DNA of 64,000 bases, taken from positions 23,501 to 87,500 of the forward strand of contig NZ_VLKK01000012.1 in NCBI RefSeq assembly GCF_007830065.1, read 5' to 3'. Positions 1 through 7,808 of this stretch are shown here, piece after piece. The position numbers and the translations under genes are program-made. Every line of letters begins with the position of its first letter. Positions within the stretch are counted from its first letter, which is position 1. The notes beneath the pieces were generated by a model, which was given only the letters and a program-made list of their open reading frames with translations, was not told where the DNA came from and made no database searches. Source of the stretch: Sphingobium wenxiniae. Lineage in GTDB: Bacteria > Pseudomonadota > Alphaproteobacteria > Sphingomonadales > Sphingomonadaceae.

Positions 1-325
1 CCGTTTCGGCCAGGATCGGCGCGAGGCGTGGTCCTTCCCCCGCCTCGAACCAGAGGTCCTGACCCATGGCATAAGGCACGATCAATATATCGGAAAAGAG
101 GATCGCCCCGTCGAAACCGAAGCGGCGCAGCGGCTGGATCGTGACCTCGGCCGCCGCCGCGCTGTCATAGACCAGTTCCAGGAATCCGCCCTTCCTTGCC
201 CGCAATGCGCGATATTCGGGCAGATAGCGGCCCGCCTGACGCATGAGCCACATGGGCGGCACGCTTTGACGCTCGCCTTTGAGGACCGCCAGCAAGGGCT
301 TGGGCACGACTTGGGGACCGGACAT
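1..325 (-). CDS. hemE: Uroporphyrinogen decarboxylase, N-terminal part (cut by window start)
   Basis: Decarboxylates uroporphyrinogen III to coproporphyrinogen III in cytosolic heme synthesis. The 108 residues visible from the ATG at 325 carry the family signature [16 protein letters not shown] at about residues 23-38, whose arginines contact substrate carboxylates. The [12 protein letters not shown] stretch follows and contains the conserved aspartate. The rest of the gene lies beyond the left edge. It is transcribed away from the candidate origin at 326-612. The start is chosen because the signature sits at the usual distance from it. The identification is firm. Confidence 0.95.
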   Translation of the reverse strand, partial: MSGPQVVPKPLLAVLKGERQSVPPMWLMRQAGRYLPEYRALRARKGGFLELVYDSAAAAEVTIQPLRRFGFDGAILFSDILIVPYAMGQDLWFEAGEGPRLAPILAET

Positions 326-513
326 ATATTCTCTTTATATATAGAGTCTGAAAGGATGATGGAGATAGATGGGCGGTTGGCAGCGGGGTTTATGCGCTAT
401 GCCCGGATTTGCCAACAGCTTGACTCCATGGGGACATGCATTCCCATCCGAGTCAGCGATCTTATCCCCGCTATCCACAGGCTGTGGATGAAAAACCGGA
501 TATGTTGACGGGC

Positions 514-522
514 TGTGCATAA
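514..522 (-). promoter_or_regulatory. DnaA box (TTATGCACA)
   Basis: Exact match to the relaxed consensus TTATNCACA on the minus strand within the hemE-ppsR gap. Confidence 0.65.
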
Positions 523-582
523 CTATCGGGCCAATGGGGACGGATAAGGCGCGGCATTTTCATCCCCATGCTATCCCTTGCT

Positions 583-591
583 TTATCCACA
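583..591 (+). promoter_or_regulatory. DnaA box (TTATCCACA)
   Basis: Perfect consensus DnaA box 22 bases before the ppsR start, followed at once by a weaker ACATCCACA copy at 594-602. Confidence 0.75.
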
Positions 592-612
592 GGACATCCA
601 CAGAGATATCCC

Positions 613-1443
613 ATGACGCGCATCCATCTGCATCTTTTGTCGGATTCCACCGGGGAAACGCTGGAAAACATCGCCAAAGCGGCCATCGGCCTGTTCGAGA
701 ATGTGGAGGCGATCCGCCATTTCTGGCCCATGGTGCGCTCGGAGGTCCATCTCGACCGGATCATGGAAGATATTTCGGCCAATCCGGGCCTGGTCCTCTT
801 CACGCTCAACAACCATCAGCTCAGGCGCAGGCTGGAAACGCGCTGCCGGGCGCTGGGCCTGCCTCATGTCGCGGCGCTCGACACCGTGACGGACGCGCTC
901 TCCAACATATTGGGGCAGGAAACGCGCAACCGGCCGGGGCGCAAACATATCCTCGACGAAGCCTATTTCGCCCGGATCGAGGCGATCCAGTTCACCATCG
1001 CCCATGATGACGGGGTGGGGCATGAAAATTGGGAGGAGGCCGATATCGTGCTTGCCGGCGTGTCGCGCGCGTCGAAGACGCCGACCTCCATCTATCTCGC
1101 CAATCGCGGCTACAAGACCGCCAATATCCCGCTGGTCCCGCAATCCCCGCCGCCGCGCAGCCTTTATTCGCTGCGGCATCCGATGGTCGTGGGATTGACC
1201 GTCAGCCCGGAACGGCTGGTGCAGATCCGCCGCAACCGCCTGCTTTCCTTGAATCAGGCCCCGGAAACCGCCTATGTCGATCTGGAAAAGGTGCAGGAGG
1301 AACTGTCCTTCGCCCGCCGAATGTTCGCCGACAATGGCTGGCCGGTGATCGACATGAGCCGCCGCTCCATCGAGGAAGCCGCCGCCGCCATCATCAACCT
1401 GTTCAACGACCGCCTGCTGGCCGAAGGGGAGCATGAGGCATGA
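613..1443 (+). CDS. ppsR: Pyruvate,phosphate dikinase / PEP synthase regulatory protein (DUF299)
   Basis: Bifunctional kinase/phosphorylase that switches PPDK or PEP synthase by ADP-dependent threonine phosphorylation and Pi-dependent dephosphorylation. The 276-residue protein starts MTRIHLHLLSDSTGETL, the conserved N-terminus of the family. A P-loop-like segment, GVSRASKTPTS, falls near residue 149. An upstream in-frame ATG at 568 would add 15 non-conserved residues and lies in the DnaA-box region, so 613 is preferred. The stop overlaps the maf start (ATGA), suggesting translational coupling. This gene is the right-hand neighbour of the origin in several alphaproteobacteria. Confidence 0.93.
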   Translation: MTRIHLHLLSDSTGETLENIAKAAIGLFENVEAIRHFWPMVRSEVHLDRIMEDISANPGLVLFTLNNHQLRRRLETRCRALGLPHVAALDTVTDALSNILGQETRNRPGRKHILDEAYFARIEAIQFTIAHDDGVGHENWEEADIVLAGVSRASKTPTSIYLANRGYKTANIPLVPQSPPPRSLYSLRHPMVVGLTVSPERLVQIRRNRLLSLNQAPETAYVDLEKVQEELSFARRMFADNGWPVIDMSRRSIEEAAAAIINLFNDRLLAEGEHEA

Positions 1444-2033
1444 TCGTCCTGGCCTCGCAAAGCACAAGTCGAAGGGCGCTCCTCACCGCCGCGCAGGTGC
1501 CGTTCGATGCGCTGTCTCCCGGCGTGGACGAGGATGCGGCGAAGGAAGCGCTGCGCGCCGACGGCCTCGACGCGCGGGCGCTGGCCGATGCGTTGGCGGA
1601 ACTGAAGGCGCTGCGCGTGTCGCGGCGGGTGCCGGGCGCGCTTGTGCTGGGCTGCGACCAGACGCTCAGCCTCGATGATGGCGCGATGATCGACAAGGCG
1701 GTGGACCGCGCCGATGCCGAGCGGATATTGAAGCTGCTGTCGGGCCGGGTGCATCATCTCCACAGCGCGGCGGTGATCGTACTGAACGGCGAGCCGATCT
1801 GGCGGCATATCGAGCGGGTGCGGATGACGGTGCGGCCTTTATCCGAGCCTTTCATCCAGTCCTATCTCGATGCCGATTGGGAGGAATGTCGCTGGTGCGT
1901 CGGCTGCTACCGGATCGAAGGACCCGGCGCGCAGCTTTTCGCGAAGGTGGAAGGGAGCCAGTTCGCGATTCAGGGCCTGCCCCTGCTTCCCCTGCTTGAC
2001 TTTCTGCGCGTGCGGGGCGTTCTGGCGGCATGA
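1440..2033 (+). CDS. maf: Maf/YceF-family nucleoside triphosphate pyrophosphatase
   Basis: House-cleaning enzyme that hydrolyses non-canonical or modified nucleotides to monophosphate and pyrophosphate. The 197-residue protein opens with the Maf signature LASQSTSRR at residues 4-12 and has GCDQTLSLDDG around residue 70, where the family carries its catalytic aspartate. GCDQ in place of the GADT of classical Maf may place it nearer the YceF subgroup; substrate (m7GTP versus dTTP/UTP) cannot be told by eye. It overlaps ppsR upstream and aroE downstream by four bases each. Confidence 0.9.
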   Translation: MIVLASQSTSRRALLTAAQVPFDALSPGVDEDAAKEALRADGLDARALADALAELKALRVSRRVPGALVLGCDQTLSLDDGAMIDKAVDRADAERILKLLSGRVHHLHSAAVIVLNGEPIWRHIERVRMTVRPLSEPFIQSYLDADWEECRWCVGCYRIEGPGAQLFAKVEGSQFAIQGLPLLPLLDFLRVRGVLAA

Positions 2034-2854
2034 CCGACAAGCTCCCCTATGCCGAGGTGATCGGCGATCCGATCGCGCACAGCAAATCCCCGCTCATCCA
2101 TAATTTCTGGCTGCAATCGTTGGGGATCGAGGCGGAATATCGCAAGACCCATGTGAAGCCCGACGGCCTCGCCGCCTATTTCCTGGAGCGGCGAGCCGAC
2201 CCGGACTGGCTGGGTTGCAACGTCACCATCCCGCACAAGATCGCGGTGATGGACTATACCGACGATCCGGGCGGCGTGCGGGAGCGGATCGGGGCGATGA
2301 ACACCATCGCCTGCGAAACCGGCGGGCCGCTGGTCGGCACCAATACCGATGCGGGCGGATTCCTCCAGCCCTTGCTGCGCGACAAGTGGAAGGGGCAGAG
2401 CGCCGTCCTCGTCGGCGCGGGCGGCGCGGTGCGGGCGATCCTGTTCGCGCTGGCGAGCCTGGGCGTGCAGGAGATCACCGTCATGGCGCGCGATCCGGCC
2501 AAGGGGCAGGCGCTGCTCGACCGGGGAGGGATCAAGGGCCGGGTGATCGGCATGGACAGCCCTGTCCCCCCCGCTGATCTGCTGGTGAACGGCAGTCCGC
2601 TCGGCATGGTGGGCCAGCCGCCGCTGGACCTCGACCTTGCGCCCCTGCCGGACAGCGCGACCGTCTACGATATCGTGTACGCCCCGCTGGAAACGGACCT
2701 GCTGAAAGCCGCGCGGGCGCGGGGCCTCAAGACGTTGGACGGTCTTGAAATGCTGATCGGGCAGGCGGCGCTGGCCTTCGACATCTTCTTCGACGCGCAG
2801 GCCCCGCGAGAGAGGGACGAGGAACTGCGCGCGCTGCTGCTCGCGGCGGATTGA
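2030..2854 (+). CDS. aroE: Shikimate dehydrogenase (NADP+)
   Basis: Reduces 3-dehydroshikimate to shikimate in chorismate synthesis. Of 274 residues, the shikimate-binding part shows SKS at 18-20 and NVTIPHK with catalytic Lys70. Asn91 (NT) and Asp107 (NTDAGGF) follow. The NADP-binding glycine loop GAGGAVRA begins at about 129. NGSPLGM and DGLEMLIGQA near the C-terminus are family hallmarks. It is the third gene of the overlapping ppsR-maf-aroE run and is followed after 10 bases by coaE. Confidence 0.96.
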   Translation: MTDKLPYAEVIGDPIAHSKSPLIHNFWLQSLGIEAEYRKTHVKPDGLAAYFLERRADPDWLGCNVTIPHKIAVMDYTDDPGGVRERIGAMNTIACETGGPLVGTNTDAGGFLQPLLRDKWKGQSAVLVGAGGAVRAILFALASLGVQEITVMARDPAKGQALLDRGGIKGRVIGMDSPVPPADLLVNGSPLGMVGQPPLDLDLAPLPDSATVYDIVYAPLETDLLKAARARGLKTLDGLEMLIGQAALAFDIFFDAQAPRERDEELRALLLAAD

Positions 2855-2864
2855 TGGGCGATTC

Positions 2865-3458
2865 ATGAAGGTCTACGGCCTCACCGGCTCCATAGGCATG
2901 GGCAAGTCCGCCGTCGCCGCCATGCTGCGGCGCGAGGGCGTGCCGGTCTTCGACGCCGACGCGGAAGTACACCGCCTGCAGGGACCGGGCGGCAAGCTCC
3001 TCCCCGCGATCGAGGCGCGCTTTCCCGGCGCTACCGGCCCCATGGGCGTGGACCGGGCGAAGCTGGGCGCGGCCGTCTTCGGCCATCCGCAAGCGTTGAA
3101 GGCGCTTGAAGCCATCGTCCATCCGGCGGTGCAGGAAGAGAGGATTCGCTTCCTGCGCGAAAACCGCTCCCGCGCCTTCGTCGTGCTCGACATCCCGCTG
3201 CTGTTCGAAAAACATGGGGACCGCAGGCTTCACGGCGTGATCGTCGTCACCGCCCCGGCCTGGAAACAGCGCAAGCGCGTGCTCGCCCGGCCCGGCATGA
3301 CGGTGGCGAAATTCCGCAAGATCCTCCATTTGCAGACGCCCGATGCCGAAAAAAGGCGGCGGGCGGACCATATCATCCACACCGGCACCACGTTCGCCGA
3401 CACGCGGGCACAGGTCAGGCGTCTGGTCGCTTGCCTTGGCGCGAAGACTGGCCGATAG
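2865..3458 (+). CDS. coaE: Dephospho-CoA kinase
   Basis: Phosphorylates the 3'-hydroxyl of dephospho-CoA, the last step of CoA synthesis. The 197-residue protein has Walker A GSIGMGKS at residues 8-15 and the FDADAEVHRL substrate-loop motif. The LDIPLLFE segment matches the conserved LxxPLLFE of the family. Placed between aroE and dnaQ as in other alphaproteobacterial origin regions. Confidence 0.95.
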   Translation: MKVYGLTGSIGMGKSAVAAMLRREGVPVFDADAEVHRLQGPGGKLLPAIEARFPGATGPMGVDRAKLGAAVFGHPQALKALEAIVHPAVQEERIRFLRENRSRAFVVLDIPLLFEKHGDRRLHGVIVVTAPAWKQRKRVLARPGMTVAKFRKILHLQTPDAEKRRRADHIIHTGTTFADTRAQVRRLVACLGAKTGR

Positions 3459-3487
3459 TGGGACAGCCAGATTCGGTTAAGAGGGCG

Positions 3488-4189
3488 ATGCGCGAGATCA
3501 TTTTCGATACCGAAACGACAGGATTCGACCCCGCATCAGGCGATCGGCTGGTCGAGATCGGATGTATAGAACTTCTGAACCGGGTGCCTACCGGGCGCAC
3601 CTTCCACGCTTATTACAATCCGCAGCGGTCCATGCCCGCCGCCGCCGAGGCGGTGCACGGCCTTTCGGACATCTTCCTGTCGGACAAGCCGCTCTTCGCC
3701 CATGGGGTCGAGGATCTGATCGCCTTCCTGGAGGACAGCCAACTGGTCGCGCACAATGCGCGCTTCGACTTCGGCTTCCTCAATCACGAGCTGCGCCTGT
3801 GCGGGCGGAGCGAAGTGTCGATGGACCGCATGATCGACACCGTCGCCATCGCCCGCCAGATGCATCCCGGCGCGAAGCACAGCCTGGACGCGCTCTGCAC
3901 CCGCTATGGCATCGACCGCAGCCATCGCGTCAAGCATGGCGCGCTGCTGGATGCCGAACTGCTGGCCCAGCTTTATATCGAACTGACCGGCGGCCGTCAG
4001 ATCGGCCTTGGTCTTGCACAGGAGGAAGCGAAAGACACGATTCGGGCGGAACTGGCGGAAAACGCCGCCGTTCGCCCCATACGTCCCGCGCGCGTCTTTC
4101 AGGCGAGCGCGGAGGAGCTGGAACGGCATGCAGCGTTCATCGCGACGCTGGACAAGCCGATCTGGCTCGATGAGGCGGAGGCGGCCTGA
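3488..4189 (+). CDS. dnaQ: DNA polymerase III epsilon subunit (3'-5' proofreading exonuclease)
   Basis: Proofreading DEDDh exonuclease of the replicative polymerase. The 233 residues show Exo I FDTETTG (Asp7, Glu9), Exo II HNARFDF (Asp94) and Exo III with His150 and Asp155 (KHGALLDAELLA). The C-terminal part would bind the alpha subunit. An in-frame ATG 19 codons earlier overlaps coaE; 3488 is chosen because the protein then starts MREIIFDTETTG as in homologues. Confidence 0.94.
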   Translation: MREIIFDTETTGFDPASGDRLVEIGCIELLNRVPTGRTFHAYYNPQRSMPAAAEAVHGLSDIFLSDKPLFAHGVEDLIAFLEDSQLVAHNARFDFGFLNHELRLCGRSEVSMDRMIDTVAIARQMHPGAKHSLDALCTRYGIDRSHRVKHGALLDAELLAQLYIELTGGRQIGLGLAQEEAKDTIRAELAENAAVRPIRPARVFQASAEELERHAAFIATLDKPIWLDEAEAA

Positions 4190-4263
4190 CCGGGCCGGTT
4201 CCTTCGTCTCACGCCGACCGGGCCGCGCGTCCCGCGACCCGGCAAGAATAAAGGAGAAGGCAT

Positions 4264-4851
4264 ATGGACATTCGGGTTTCCGGGCATCAGGTCGACACGG
4301 GCGAGGCGCTCAAGCAGCATGTCGCAACCCGGCTGGAGGCGATGGCCGAGAAATATTTCTCCCGCACCCTGTCGGCGCAGGTGACGTTCCGTCCCGCCCC
4401 CCACGGCGCCTTCCACTGCGACATCGTCTGCCATGTCATGACCGGCCTGATCCTGAAGGGCGCGGGCGAAGCGCAGGAAGCGCATCCCGCCTTCGACCAG
4501 GCGGCGGAGCGGATCGAAAAGCAATTGCGCCGCTATCTGCGCCGGTTGAAGGACCGCCACGCCCAGGCCGTCGCCGCCGAAGCGGAGCGCGTCAACGGCG
4601 TCGATGGGTTGGACGGCGCGGGCTACACCATCTTCGCGGCTGCGGAGGATGAGGAGGATCCGGCCGAAGCGCCCCTGATCGTGGCCGAAACGCGGGTCGA
4701 CATTCCCGAAGCCAGCGTGTCGGACGCGGTGATGATGCTGGACCTGCGCAACACCAATGCGTTGCTGTTCGTCAATGCCGGAACGGCGGCCTATAACATG
4801 GTCTACCGCCGGCAGGACGGCACGATCGGCTGGGTCGAACCGCGCGGCTGA
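4264..4851 (+). CDS. hpf: Ribosome hibernation promoting factor, long form
   Basis: Binds the 30S decoding region and promotes 100S dimers in resting cells. At 195 residues it is the long form: an N-terminal RaiA/YfiA-like domain (residues 1 to about 100), a variable linker, and a C-terminal dimerisation domain of about 60 residues ending in NAGTAAYNMVYRRQDGTIGW. A strong ribosome binding site AAGGAG lies a few bases before the ATG. ptsN follows, the usual hpf-ptsN order, but rpoN, which often precedes hpf, is absent here. Confidence 0.94.
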   Translation: MDIRVSGHQVDTGEALKQHVATRLEAMAEKYFSRTLSAQVTFRPAPHGAFHCDIVCHVMTGLILKGAGEAQEAHPAFDQAAERIEKQLRRYLRRLKDRHAQAVAAEAERVNGVDGLDGAGYTIFAAAEDEEDPAEAPLIVAETRVDIPEASVSDAVMMLDLRNTNALLFVNAGTAAYNMVYRRQDGTIGWVEPRG

Positions 4852-4862
4852 CCTTCTAACGA

Positions 4863-4920
4863 TCCGGCCCCGCGCAGGGCGCATGTTGACCTTGACCTCC
4901 ATGCGTCCTATGGGGCCGGA
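4863..4920. other. Long interrupted inverted repeat between hpf and ptsN
   Basis: TCCGGCCCC at 4863-4871 pairs with GGGGCCGGA at 4912-4920. Inside it CGCATG (4880-4885) pairs with CATGCG (4900-4905), leaving a loop at 4886-4899. There is no T-run, so it is not a classical terminator. It could stabilise the hpf transcript end or act in the ptsN leader. Confidence 0.5.
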
Positions 4921-4990
4921 CTTTACAGGATCCGGTTCGTGCATATTTCCCGACATGGTTGAGGCGCGGCCCGGTGGTTCCGGATTGGAC

Positions 4991-5458
4991 ATGGTTCATT
5001 TCAACGACATCCTTTCGCCCAAGGCGCTCGCAACGGGTCTGACGGCGAACGGCAAGAAACAGTTGTTCCAGAAGATAGCCGCGCTGGCGGCGGATGCTTA
5101 TGGTCTGGACGCGGAGCATGTGGCCGAGGCCCTGTTCGAGCGGGAGAAGCTTGGCTCCACCGGCTTTGGCGGCGGCGTCGCCATTCCCCATGCGAAGATC
5201 GCCGAATTGCAGAAGATGTGCGGCGTGGTCGTTCTGCTCGATCCGCCCGTGCCGTTCGAGGCGGTGGACGATTCGCCCGTCGACATCGCCTTCGCCCTCC
5301 TTTCGCCGGTGGACAGCGGTGCGGAGCATCTCAAGACCCTGGCGCGCGTGTCCCGTTACCTGCGTGACGAGAATCAGGTGACCCGGCTGCGCGGGGCGGG
5401 ATCGGCGGAGGCGCTCCATGCTCTGCTGGCTGGCGGCGAGGCGCGTGACGCGGCTTGA
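4991..5458 (+). CDS. ptsN: PTS IIA-like nitrogen regulatory protein (EIIA-Ntr)
   Basis: Phosphoacceptor of the nitrogen PTS, regulating by protein-protein contacts rather than sugar transport. The 155-residue protein has the EIIA motif GGVAIPHAK with the phosphorylated histidine at about residue 67. The start at 4991 gives MVHFNDILSP; longer in-frame starts upstream run into the inverted repeat and look non-conserved. The stop is 4 bases before the thioesterase start, suggesting co-transcription. Confidence 0.9.
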   Translation: MVHFNDILSPKALATGLTANGKKQLFQKIAALAADAYGLDAEHVAEALFEREKLGSTGFGGGVAIPHAKIAELQKMCGVVVLLDPPVPFEAVDDSPVDIAFALLSPVDSGAEHLKTLARVSRYLRDENQVTRLRGAGSAEALHALLAGGEARDAA

Positions 5459-5462
5459 GCCG

Positions 5463-5915
5463 ATGACTGGCGCCAGCGGGGAAACCGCGCATTTCCGCGC
5501 GCTGGAGTCTCTCTACCGCTCAGCGCCGATCAACCGGATGTTCCGGTCGGATCTCCAGATTCCGGAGGCGGGCCGGTCGATCATCGAATTCGACGTGGAT
5601 GAAGGGCAGTTCCATGCGGCGGGCGCCGTCCATGGCACCGTCTATTTCAAGATGCTGGACGATGCGGCCTTCTATGCCGCCAACAGCCTTGTCAGCGACC
5701 GTTTCCTGCTGACCACCGCCTTCAACCTGCTCTTTACCCGCCCCGTGCATCCCGGCCGCATCCGGGCCGAGGGCCGCTGGATCAGCGGCAAGCGCCGGGT
5801 CTATGTCGCCGAAGCCAGCCTCATCGATTCAGAAGGCGAGGAAGTGGGGCGGGGCACGGGCACCTTCATGCGTTCGCAATATCCGCTATCCTCGCTGCCC
5901 GGCTATGTCGGCTGA
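5463..5915 (+). CDS. PaaI-family hotdog-fold thioesterase
   Basis: Probable acyl-CoA thioesterase, substrate unknown. The 150 residues show a typical hotdog pattern: GTVYFKMLDDAAFYAA (central helix) followed by strands around TTAFNLLFTRPVHPGRI and RVYVAEASLIDSEGEEVGRG. The start at 5463 is chosen just after ptsN; an upstream in-frame ATG overlaps ptsN. The 3' end overlaps the DUF1491 start by 11 bases, so the three genes are probably one unit. Confidence 0.85.
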   Translation: MTGASGETAHFRALESLYRSAPINRMFRSDLQIPEAGRSIIEFDVDEGQFHAAGAVHGTVYFKMLDDAAFYAANSLVSDRFLLTTAFNLLFTRPVHPGRIRAEGRWISGKRRVYVAEASLIDSEGEEVGRGTGTFMRSQYPLSSLPGYVG

Positions 5916-6246
5916 CCGGCTGGCCAGCGCGTTGCTGGTCGGCGTGCTGGTGCGGCGGGCCGCGGCGGCGGGCGGCTTCGCCACGGTGCTGGTGAAAGGC
6001 GACAAGACCAGCGGCGTCATCCTCATCCAGGCCTTGGAAAGGGGGCGGGAAAATGGCCTGTTCGAACGCGTGCCGGACTATGCGGGCGGCTATCGCCTCG
6101 TCCCGTGCGGACCCGCGTCCGACAAGGGGCCTGACGCGCTTGCTCAATATATAGAGCGCCGCCGCCGCTCGGACCCCGATCTGTGGATAATCGAACTTGA
6201 TATCGCGGATGCGGAACGATTCGCCGCTGAAACGATCTGTTCCTGA
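5905..6246 (+). CDS. DUF1491 family protein
   Basis: Uncharacterised 113-residue protein of a family seen mainly in alphaproteobacteria. It begins MSADRLASALLVGVLVRRAAAAGG, and ends with WIIELDIADAERFAAETI; the closing acidic helix is typical of the family. No catalytic motif, signal peptide or membrane span is visible. The ATG overlaps the end of the thioesterase gene, which fixes the start. Confidence 0.8.
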   Translation: MSADRLASALLVGVLVRRAAAAGGFATVLVKGDKTSGVILIQALERGRENGLFERVPDYAGGYRLVPCGPASDKGPDALAQYIERRRRSDPDLWIIELDIADAERFAAETICS

Positions 6247-6424
6247 TTGACTCCCCTCCGGCGCGCGGGCACAGGCCCCCGACGCTTGTTGAACGCGCAG
6301 GTTGCCATGGCCGTCCAGGGGGGACGAACAGGGTAAACACGCAGACGGGGGGCGGCCGGACGTCTTGGAATATCGGGTTTAAACGGACGTTTTCAGGCCA
6401 ATAACCGCACGTTTTTGAGATGTG

Positions 6425-7087
6425 ATGAGTTTTCGTCTGAAGGCCGCGATCATTGCGGCATTTGCGCTGTCCACCGCCGCCGCGGTCACGGCGTCCGATA
6501 TGTCCTCCGCCAGTGAGGCGATCTCGTCCACCGGGACTCTTCCCACGGACTCCGCGCTGAATACAGCGCCTTCGGCTGGCCAGAAGCCCGCCATCATCTT
6601 TGCCGCGCCGCGCGAAGTCGCGCAGCCGCTGGCTACCGATAAAACCCCTTATTCCGCCGATGGTTCCGTGCAGGCCGACAGCCTGGCCGCTCTGGTCGAC
6701 GCGCATGGCGCGCCCGAATCCGTCGAAGGCGACATGAAGTGCCTGGCCGGCGCCGTCTATTTCGAATCCAAGGGCGAAAGCCTGGAAGGCCAGCTGGCCG
6801 TCGCGCGCGTCATCATCAACCGCGCCAAATCCGGCCGCTTCGCCGACAGCCTGTGCGGCGTCGTCTATCAGCCCAGCCAGTTCAGCTTCGTGCGCGGCGG
6901 GTCCATGCCCGCGATCCCGCAGGCCAGCAAGAGCTGGCGCGAAGCCGTGGCGATCGCGCAGATCGCAATGGCCGATAGCTGGGACAGCAAGGCCGAAGGC
7001 GCGCTGTTCTTCCACGCCCGCCGCGTTTCGCCGGGCTGGGGCAAGGCCAAGCTGGCGTCGATCGACAATCACATCTTCTATCGCTGA
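6425..7087 (+). CDS. SleB-like cell wall hydrolase
   Basis: Likely peptidoglycan hydrolase of the SleB/CwlJ family (Hydrolase_2), exported. Of about 220 residues, an N-terminal signal sequence (KAAIIAAFALSTAAAVTA) and a low-complexity linker precede the domain. That domain runs from MKCLAGAVYFESKGE, which holds the putative catalytic glutamate, to FFHARRVSPGWGKAKLASI and a C-terminal HIFYR. A GTG sits directly before the ATG (6422), so either may be used. It ends just before a strong terminator. The role is probably septal or side-wall turnover, since no spore genes are present. Confidence 0.88.
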   Translation: MSFRLKAAIIAAFALSTAAAVTASDMSSASEAISSTGTLPTDSALNTAPSAGQKPAIIFAAPREVAQPLATDKTPYSADGSVQADSLAALVDAHGAPESVEGDMKCLAGAVYFESKGESLEGQLAVARVIINRAKSGRFADSLCGVVYQPSQFSFVRGGSMPAIPQASKSWREAVAIAQIAMADSWDSKAEGALFFHARRVSPGWGKAKLASIDNHIFYR

Positions 7088-7111
7088 TTCCGGTCGGCAG
7101 AAAAGGCGGAG

Positions 7112-7153
7112 GCCGATTCGGGACGAAGCGTTCCGGATCGGCTCTTTTTATTT
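7112..7153 (+). terminator. Rho-independent terminator after the cell wall hydrolase
   Basis: A 13-pair stem (7112-7124 with 7130-7142, including G-T pairs) and the 5-base loop GAAGC are followed by TCTTTTTATTT. Confidence 0.85.
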
Positions 7154-7201
7154 AAGGGCTGTAGAGACAGCTTTCGGCCGGGAGCGGAAATGTCCCCCCA
7201 T

Positions 7202-7270
7202 CCGTCATCCCGGCTTTCGCTGGCATGACGGAAGAGAGAGACTCTGCAATGTCCGCCGCCGCCCAAACCA
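7202..7270. repeat. Short palindromic repeat, copy A (short form)
   Basis: An imperfect 30-base palindrome at 7202-7231 has outer arms CCGTCAT and ATGACGG. Its tail, CTCTGCAATGTCCGC then CCCAAACCA to about 7270, is shared with copy B at 29106. It lies between a terminator and mmcB and is too short to code. Confidence 0.75.
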
Positions 7271-7280
7271 TCTTTCCTAT

Positions 7281-7295
7281 GTTCATGACTTGTTC
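7281..7295. promoter_or_regulatory. LexA operator (SOS box) of mmcB
   Basis: GTTC-ATGACTT-GTTC matches exactly the alphaproteobacterial LexA site GTTC-N7-GTTC. It ends 12 bases before the mmcB start. mmcB belongs to the SOS regulon in Caulobacter, so repression by LexA is expected. Confidence 0.8.
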
Positions 7296-7307
7296 TAAAG
7301 ACCGGCC

Positions 7308-7805
7308 ATGGACGACATCGCCGCCAACGATAGCTGCTCTCCCCTGACCGACGGCACGGCGCTGGCCGTGGCGCGCGGCACGCTGCGCCTGTTCTTCCGG
7401 CACGACATGAGCGGCATATTGGAAGTGCCGCTGCCCAACGGCCGCCGCGCCGACATCATGGCGCTGGATGGCGCGGGGCGCGTCACCATCGTTGAGATCA
7501 AGTGCAGCCGGGCCGACCTGCTGGGCGACCTGAAATGGCCGGATTATTTCGACTATTGCGACCGTTTCTATTGGGCCGTGCCGTCGGGCTTCGACCTGTC
7601 GCTCTTCGACAGCGAGGCGCTGTGGCCGTCGCGCACCGGCCTCATCGTCGCCGATCAATATGATGCCGAACTGATCCGCCCCGCCCCTATAGAGGCGCTG
7701 GCGGCGGCGCGGCGCAAGGCGGAGACGTTGCGCTTCGCCCGGCGCGCGGCGCGGCGGCTGACCGCGCTTGCCGACCCCGACCATGCGGCGGAGATCGGCT
7801 GGTAA
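7308..7805 (+). CDS. mmcB: MmcB family DNA repair protein
   Basis: DNA-damage protein with a PD-(D/E)xK nuclease-like fold, named for mitomycin C sensitivity. The 165 residues contain the nuclease-like core: RRADIMAL, then VEIKCSRADLLGDLKWPDY with the E-x-K pair, then YCDRFYWAVP. It is probably SOS-induced, given the perfect LexA box just upstream. It stops three bases from the convergent ankyrin gene. Confidence 0.9.
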   Translation: MDDIAANDSCSPLTDGTALAVARGTLRLFFRHDMSGILEVPLPNGRRADIMALDGAGRVTIVEIKCSRADLLGDLKWPDYFDYCDRFYWAVPSGFDLSLFDSEALWPSRTGLIVADQYDAELIRPAPIEALAAARRKAETLRFARRAARRLTALADPDHAAEIGW

Positions 7806-7808
7806 GGG

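Larger units (their letters stand above)
326..612. other. oriC: Candidate chromosomal replication origin (oriC)
   Basis: A gene-free gap lies between divergent hemE and ppsR. It holds a perfect DnaA box TTATCCACA at 583-591 and TTATGCACA on the minus strand at 514-522. One-mismatch boxes are CTATCCACA at 471-479 and TCATCCACA on the minus strand at 483-491; ACATCCACA at 594-602 is weaker. A very AT-rich stretch at about 322-345, next to the hemE start, could be the unwinding element. GANTC sites (CcrM type) are at 344, 422 and 450, with another at 643 inside ppsR. In Caulobacter and Rickettsia the origin lies between hemE and the ppsR-like gene, so both position and sequence agree. Function is inferred, not shown. 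Confidence 0.8.
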
